A DNA stretch of 41,230 bases from Bacillota bacterium (GTDB taxonomy: Bacteria > Bacillota > Clostridia > Oscillospirales > Oscillospiraceae). The stretch is from NCBI GenBank assembly GCA_029098045.1, contig JAQXNO010000011.1, positions 1 to 41,230 of the forward strand, read 5' to 3'. The position numbers were made by a program, and so were the translations under genes. Of the stretch, positions 36,962 through 41,230 are shown in pieces. The notes below the pieces were generated by a model. It was not told where the DNA came from and searched no databases. It worked only from the letters and a program-made list of their open reading frames with translations. Every line of letters starts with the position of its first letter. Position 1 is the stretch's first letter.

Positions 36962-39343
36962 GTGTCATCCGGGAAACAGGAACTGAAAAAACTGCAAAAA
37001 ATTGTGGACAGGGTCGCTGCGTATCGGAAGACCATGACAGCGCTGAGCGATGCTGCGCTGAAAAACAAGACCGATGAATTCCGGCAGCGCCTTCATGAGG
37101 GGGAGACGCTGGATGATCTGCTTCCCGAGGCCTTTGCCGTGGTGCGGGAGACCGGCCGGCGGGTGCTGGGTATGGAGCATTTTCCCACGCAGATGATTGG
37201 CGGCGTTGTGCTGCATCAGGGTCGCATCGCCCAGATGCGCACCGGCGAGGGCAAGACACTGGTGGCGACGCTGCCGGCCTACCTCAACGCACTGACGGGT
37301 CAGGGCGTTCATGTGGTCACGGTCAATGATTATCTGGCAAAACGCGACGCGGATCAGATGGGACAGATCCATCGCTTTTTGGGTCTGACGGTGGGAACGG
37401 TGCTGGGCGGCATGAGCAGTGCCCAGCGCAGAGCTGCCTACAGCTGCGATATTACATATGTGACCAACAGTGAGCTGGGATTTGACTACCTGCGGGACAA
37501 CATGGCAATGCGAAAGGATCAGATGGTTCAGCGGGGCTTCCACTACTGCATCATCGATGAGGTGGACTCCGTACTGATCGACGACGCGAGAACGCCGCTG
37601 ATTATCTCCGGCGGAAGTGTCCGTCCCTCCCGTCTCTATGAAGCCTGTGACACACTGGCACGCCGTATGACCAGAGGAGAGGATCTGAAGGAATTTTCCA
37701 AGCTCGATATGATGTCCGGCGCCCAGCAGGAGGAAACCGGGGACTTTATCGTGATCGAGAAGGAAAAACAGGTTTTCCTGACAGAAGCCGGTGTCCGCAG
37801 AGTGGAAAAGTTCTTCCGTGTGGAGAACATTGCGGATTTGGAGAATATTGAGTTGCAGCACCATATGAATCTGGCGCTGCGGGCCAACTATCTTTTGGCT
37901 CGTGACAGGGACTATGTGGTGAAGGACGGAGAGGTTCTGATTGTGGATGCCCTGACCGGCCGCATCATGCCGGGACGGCGGTATTCGGAGGGACTGCATC
38001 AGGCCATTGAAGCCAAGGAACGGGTCAGGATTCATAAGGAAAACCGGACGGTGGCCTCTGTCACCTATCAAAGCTTTTTCAACAAGTACCGGAAAAAGGC
38101 CGGCATGACCGGCACCGGCCAGACGGAGGAAAAGGAATTCGCAGAGGTCTACGGCATGGATATCGTGCAGATTCCAACCTTCCGCCCGGTGCAGCGGATC
38201 GACCGGGAGGATCTGGTGTTCCGCACAAAAGCCGAAAAGCTGGAAGCAGTCTGCCGGGATGTGTTGGCCAGCAGGGAGCAAAAGCGCCCGGTGCTGGTGG
38301 GTACCGTGAGTGTGAGCGACTCGGAGGAGCTGAGCCGCCTGTTTGCGGAGCGGGGCATCCACCATCATGTGCTCAACGCCAAGTACCACGACAGGGAAGC
38401 CGCCATCGTCGCCGAAGCAGGACGCCGGGGCGCCGTTACCATTGCGACCAATATGGCCGGCCGGGGAACGGACATCAAGCTGGACGATGCGGCAAGGAAA
38501 GCGGGGGGACTGCTGGTCATCGGCACCGAGCGGTATGACTCCCGCCGTGTTGACGATCAGCTGCGCGGCCGCTCCGGCAGACAGGGAGATCCCGGCGAGT
38601 CCCGTTTTTACCTGTCGCTGGAGGACAGTCTGCTGCGCCTGTATGGCGGAAAGAATCCGGCAGCGCTCTTTGACGCGCTGGATGTTCCTGCGGGTGAGGG
38701 ACTGACCCACGGCTCGCTGACGAGGGCGATCAACCGTGCCCAGCAGCGCATTGTCAGCGACCAGTTCGCCCAGAGGCGGAAGCTGATCGGATATGACCGG
38801 GTGATGAACGAGCAGCGGGAGGCGGTCTATGCCCACCGGCTGCGGGTGCTTGAGACGACGGACATACACGCAATGATCACCGCGCTGCTGCGGCTTACAG
38901 TGGAAGATGCGGTAGAGGCGGCATCCGCCGGAAAGAGCGAGCGGGAGCGCAGGAGCCTGACGGTGCAGATGTTTTCCCGGATGCTCACGCCGGGCGCAAT
39001 GGCCGCCTGCGAGACCTGCGGGGATGAGGAATTTCCCGACCGTCTTACCGATGCGCTGATTGACCGATACAATTGCATCGAGAGCGCGTTCGGAGATCCG
39101 ATCCTGATGCGTGAACGCGAACGGGAGCTCCTGCTGAAGACGGTGGACAGACACTGGATGGAGCATATGGACGATCTGGAACACCTGCGGCAGGGGGTCA
39201 GACTGGTGTCCTACGCCCAGCGGGACCCGCTGGAGGCCTATCAGATCGATGCCTTCCGGCTGTTTGAGGAAATGAAACGCAGCATTCGCTATGATACGGC
39301 TCTGGCAATGCTGAGCATCGGGCAGATGAAAGTGAGGCCGTGA
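36962..39343 (+). CDS. secA: SecA ATPase, form lacking the C-terminal Cys-rich tail
   Basis: AQMRTGEGKTLVATLPAYLNAL, IIDEVDSVLIDDARTPLIISG, ATNMAGRGTDIKL, GRSGRQGDPGESRFYLSLEDSL; GTG start, ends soon after SIGQMKVRP. Confidence 0.95.
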   Translation: MSSGKQELKKLQKIVDRVAAYRKTMTALSDAALKNKTDEFRQRLHEGETLDDLLPEAFAVVRETGRRVLGMEHFPTQMIGGVVLHQGRIAQMRTGEGKTLVATLPAYLNALTGQGVHVVTVNDYLAKRDADQMGQIHRFLGLTVGTVLGGMSSAQRRAAYSCDITYVTNSELGFDYLRDNMAMRKDQMVQRGFHYCIIDEVDSVLIDDARTPLIISGGSVRPSRLYEACDTLARRMTRGEDLKEFSKLDMMSGAQQEETGDFIVIEKEKQVFLTEAGVRRVEKFFRVENIADLENIELQHHMNLALRANYLLARDRDYVVKDGEVLIVDALTGRIMPGRRYSEGLHQAIEAKERVRIHKENRTVASVTYQSFFNKYRKKAGMTGTGQTEEKEFAEVYGMDIVQIPTFRPVQRIDREDLVFRTKAEKLEAVCRDVLASREQKRPVLVGTVSVSDSEELSRLFAERGIHHHVLNAKYHDREAAIVAEAGRRGAVTIATNMAGRGTDIKLDDAARKAGGLLVIGTERYDSRRVDDQLRGRSGRQGDPGESRFYLSLEDSLLRLYGGKNPAALFDALDVPAGEGLTHGSLTRAINRAQQRIVSDQFAQRRKLIGYDRVMNEQREAVYAHRLRVLETTDIHAMITALLRLTVEDAVEAASAGKSERERRSLTVQMFSRMLTPGAMAACETCGDEEFPDRLTDALIDRYNCIESAFGDPILMRERERELLLKTVDRHWMEHMDDLEHLRQGVRLVSYAQRDPLEAYQIDAFRLFEEMKRSIRYDTALAMLSIGQMKVRP

Positions 39344-39344
39344 A

Positions 39345-40559
39345 ATGGACAGTGGCAAAAGACTGATGGTCTATATGCTGGGCGGCTTTGAGATGTATTT
39401 TGACGGCGCGCCCATTCAGCTGAAAAAGAAACTGACGGCAAAGCCGCTGCTCTTGCTTCAGCTGCTTCTGAACAATCGGGAAGCAGGCGTGTCCAGACGC
39501 ACTGTGATAGAAGCACTCTACGGAGAGGAGACACAGATCGATACCGCCAACAGCCTGAATGCCACGGTTTCCCAGCTGCGAAGAATCCTGAAAGAGACCC
39601 GGCTGCCCCAGGAGAATTACATCCATGTGCGAATGGACCGATACTTTTTCGAAAGCTCTTTTCTCACATGGGTGGACACGGAAGCGGTCACGGTGCTGCG
39701 GCAGGAGGCGGATCTGGCCTCCGGCGATCAGCGTCTGGAGCTTCTGTATCAGATCTGCGACCTGTATCATGGGCGGTTTTTGCCGGAACTGGACGGCGAG
39801 ATCTGGGTGGAGATTGCCAGAGCGGACTACCAGCGCCTGTACCGGGACAGTCTCAATGAAATCTGCAATTCCCTGAAAGAGCGTGGAGCCTATGATGAGA
39901 TCCTGCGGTTGACGGGCGTTGCCGCCAAAGTGTTTCCCTTTGATGAATGGCAGGTCTGGCAGCAGGAATGTCTGGTGCATCAGGGGCGCATCAAGGAAGC
40001 ATACGAGCTTTACCGTCAGGTGGAAAAGCTGTATCTGACCGAGTTGGATGCGCCGCCGCCGGAGCGAATGCGTTCCCGGTTCCGCAATCCGGAAAAGGAG
40101 CCGTGGCGGAAGGCTGAGAACATCGGTGCCGTTCGCAGATGGCTGCGGGATTCTGATCTGGATGGACCCTATTGCATTCCATTCCCCAGCTTTCTGTATA
40201 TGTACAGCCTGATCACCAGACTGAACAGCATTACGGATACGCCGTTCTGCCTTCTGCTGTGTACGCTGAGCATATCCGACGGCCGCACAAACCCAACAGC
40301 CAGGGAGTATCACGCCGCGATGGAGCAGCTGGAGGGGGTGCTTGAAAAGTCACTGCGTTGGGAGGATGTCTTTACGCGCTATTCCCGCAGCCAGTTTCTG
40401 GTGACACTGCTGGGCGCTTCGGAGGAAAACAGCGGTGTGGTTGCAAATCGTATCAGGCAGCGGTTTGGTGATCTCATTGGGGAACGAAGGCTCCGTCTGG
40501 ACTGTCAGGTCATGCGGGCGGAAGAGCTGATGACAGAGAAAAAGAAACCGGAAGCATAA
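39345..40559 (+). CDS. Winged-helix + BTAD (SARP-like) regulator with degenerate GGDEF-like C-terminus
   Basis: GGFEMYFDGAPIQLKKKLTAKPLLLLQLLL..; BTAD-like TPR region; C-term RWEDVFTRYSRSQFLVTLLGASEENSGVVANRIRQRF. Confidence 0.75.
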   Translation: MDSGKRLMVYMLGGFEMYFDGAPIQLKKKLTAKPLLLLQLLLNNREAGVSRRTVIEALYGEETQIDTANSLNATVSQLRRILKETRLPQENYIHVRMDRYFFESSFLTWVDTEAVTVLRQEADLASGDQRLELLYQICDLYHGRFLPELDGEIWVEIARADYQRLYRDSLNEICNSLKERGAYDEILRLTGVAAKVFPFDEWQVWQQECLVHQGRIKEAYELYRQVEKLYLTELDAPPPERMRSRFRNPEKEPWRKAENIGAVRRWLRDSDLDGPYCIPFPSFLYMYSLITRLNSITDTPFCLLLCTLSISDGRTNPTAREYHAAMEQLEGVLEKSLRWEDVFTRYSRSQFLVTLLGASEENSGVVANRIRQRFGDLIGERRLRLDCQVMRAEELMTEKKKPEA

Positions 40560-40579
40560 GGCTTCACCTAAATCATAAA

Positions 40580-40617
40580 AGCGGGCGCTCACTTCAAAAA
40601 GTGGGTGCCTGCTTTTT
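40580..40617 (+). terminator. Rho-independent terminator
   Basis: agcgggcgctcact ... agtgggtgcctgct + TTTTT (imperfect stem). Confidence 0.6.
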
Positions 40618-40659
40618 GCGCTTTGAAGTCATGACAGGGGGCTGCGGAAGAAGTTCCAT

Positions 40660-40826
40660 TAAGGCAACACCGCACAATTGCGTCAGCGGATCTCAGCGGA
40701 TCTTTTGCGCCATTTCTGCAGTTCCAAAAACGGGAAATACATACAGTATTCCCCCGTTTTTGAAACTTTGAACTGGCACAAAATCTCTCGCTGCGCTTCC
40801 TTGCCGAATTATGCGGTGTAGCCCTA
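40660..40826. repeat. MITE-like element with terminal inverted repeats and central hairpin
   Basis: taaggcaacaccgcacaatt / aattatgcggtgtagcccta (17/20 complementary); central caaaaacggg/cccgtttttg and cagttc/gaactg. Confidence 0.7.
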
Positions 40827-40842
40827 GAACCGTAAAATATTC

Positions 40843-40922
40843 GGTTCCATGAAAAACTTGTGTGATTTGTGTCTTTCGGATTTTCAGAAAAACGCAAATC
40901 ACACAAGTTTTTTCATGGAACC
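40843..40922. repeat. Long near-perfect inverted repeat
   Basis: ggttccatgaaaaacttgtgtgatttg (40843-40869) vs caaatcacacaagttttttcatggaacc (40895-40922); only one extra base in the A/T run. Confidence 0.85.
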
Positions 40923-40953
40923 GGAAAACTTAAGAAAACTGCCCTCCGGGCGG

Positions 40954-41230
40954 TTATTTCTTCCACAGGTAGACTCTCAGCTCGTAGGGTTTCAGAACGG
41001 AGGTATCGGCGGCCTCGTAATTGCGCAAAATCAGCTGGGCATCCGCAAGTTCAAAGCCTCTGGGTGCTTTGAAGGGCACTTCCTTTTCCGTAAAGGAGCA
41101 TACCACAAGAAGCTTCTGATGCGCATCCTCTCTGGAATAGGTGTAAAGGGAGGGGGAAAGCCTGCCATACTCCCTGTAATTTCCGTCTTTGACACAGGAC
41201 AGCTCTTTTCGCAGCGCGATTGCCTTGCGG
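40954..41230 (-). CDS. C-terminal part of a GH13 alpha-glucosidase/oligo-1,6-glucosidase-like protein (truncated by window)
   Basis: RKAIALRKELSCVKDGNYREYGRLSPSLYTYSREDAHQKLLVVCSF..LILRNYEAADTSVLKPYELRVYLWKK*. Confidence 0.7.
   Translation of the reverse strand, partial: RKAIALRKELSCVKDGNYREYGRLSPSLYTYSREDAHQKLLVVCSFTEKEVPFKAPRGFELADAQLILRNYEAADTSVLKPYELRVYLWKK

Noticed and set aside
36965-39358. 797-aa minus-strand ORF
   Set aside because: Exact antisense of secA; no recognisable domain, His/Gln-rich shadow translation.

Overview
This looks like a chromosomal segment of a gut-type Clostridia/Oscillospiraceae bacterium; the taxonomy is inferred from gene content and style only. Most of it is housekeeping: rpe, htrA, a Spo0A-like regulator, LCP, ftsH-hpt-tilS-dnaB-rplI-gdpP, rnj, dus, a GlmU-like LbH protein plus glmM, yebC, nif3, trmK and secA. 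The accessory or less-explained parts are: (i) a RAYT/IS200-like transposase with GTAG-headed REP hairpins around it and one inside its own ORF; (ii) a GGGtGRT/NifU-like pair with a duplicated 3' gene fragment; (iii) a structured RNA ending in an intrinsic terminator directly before the LCP ribosome-binding site; (iv) a lipoprotein with two nearly identical transglutaminase-like domains; (v) an AT-rich cassette of an XRE regulator, a CFI-box protein and a small protein with an Rx4H HEPN-like motif, with a consensus promoter framed by repeats (my best candidate for an undescribed system); (vi) a promoter-terminator pair that may encode a small RNA; (vii) several MITE-like palindromic elements. 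All product names come from reading the translations; no database search was run.
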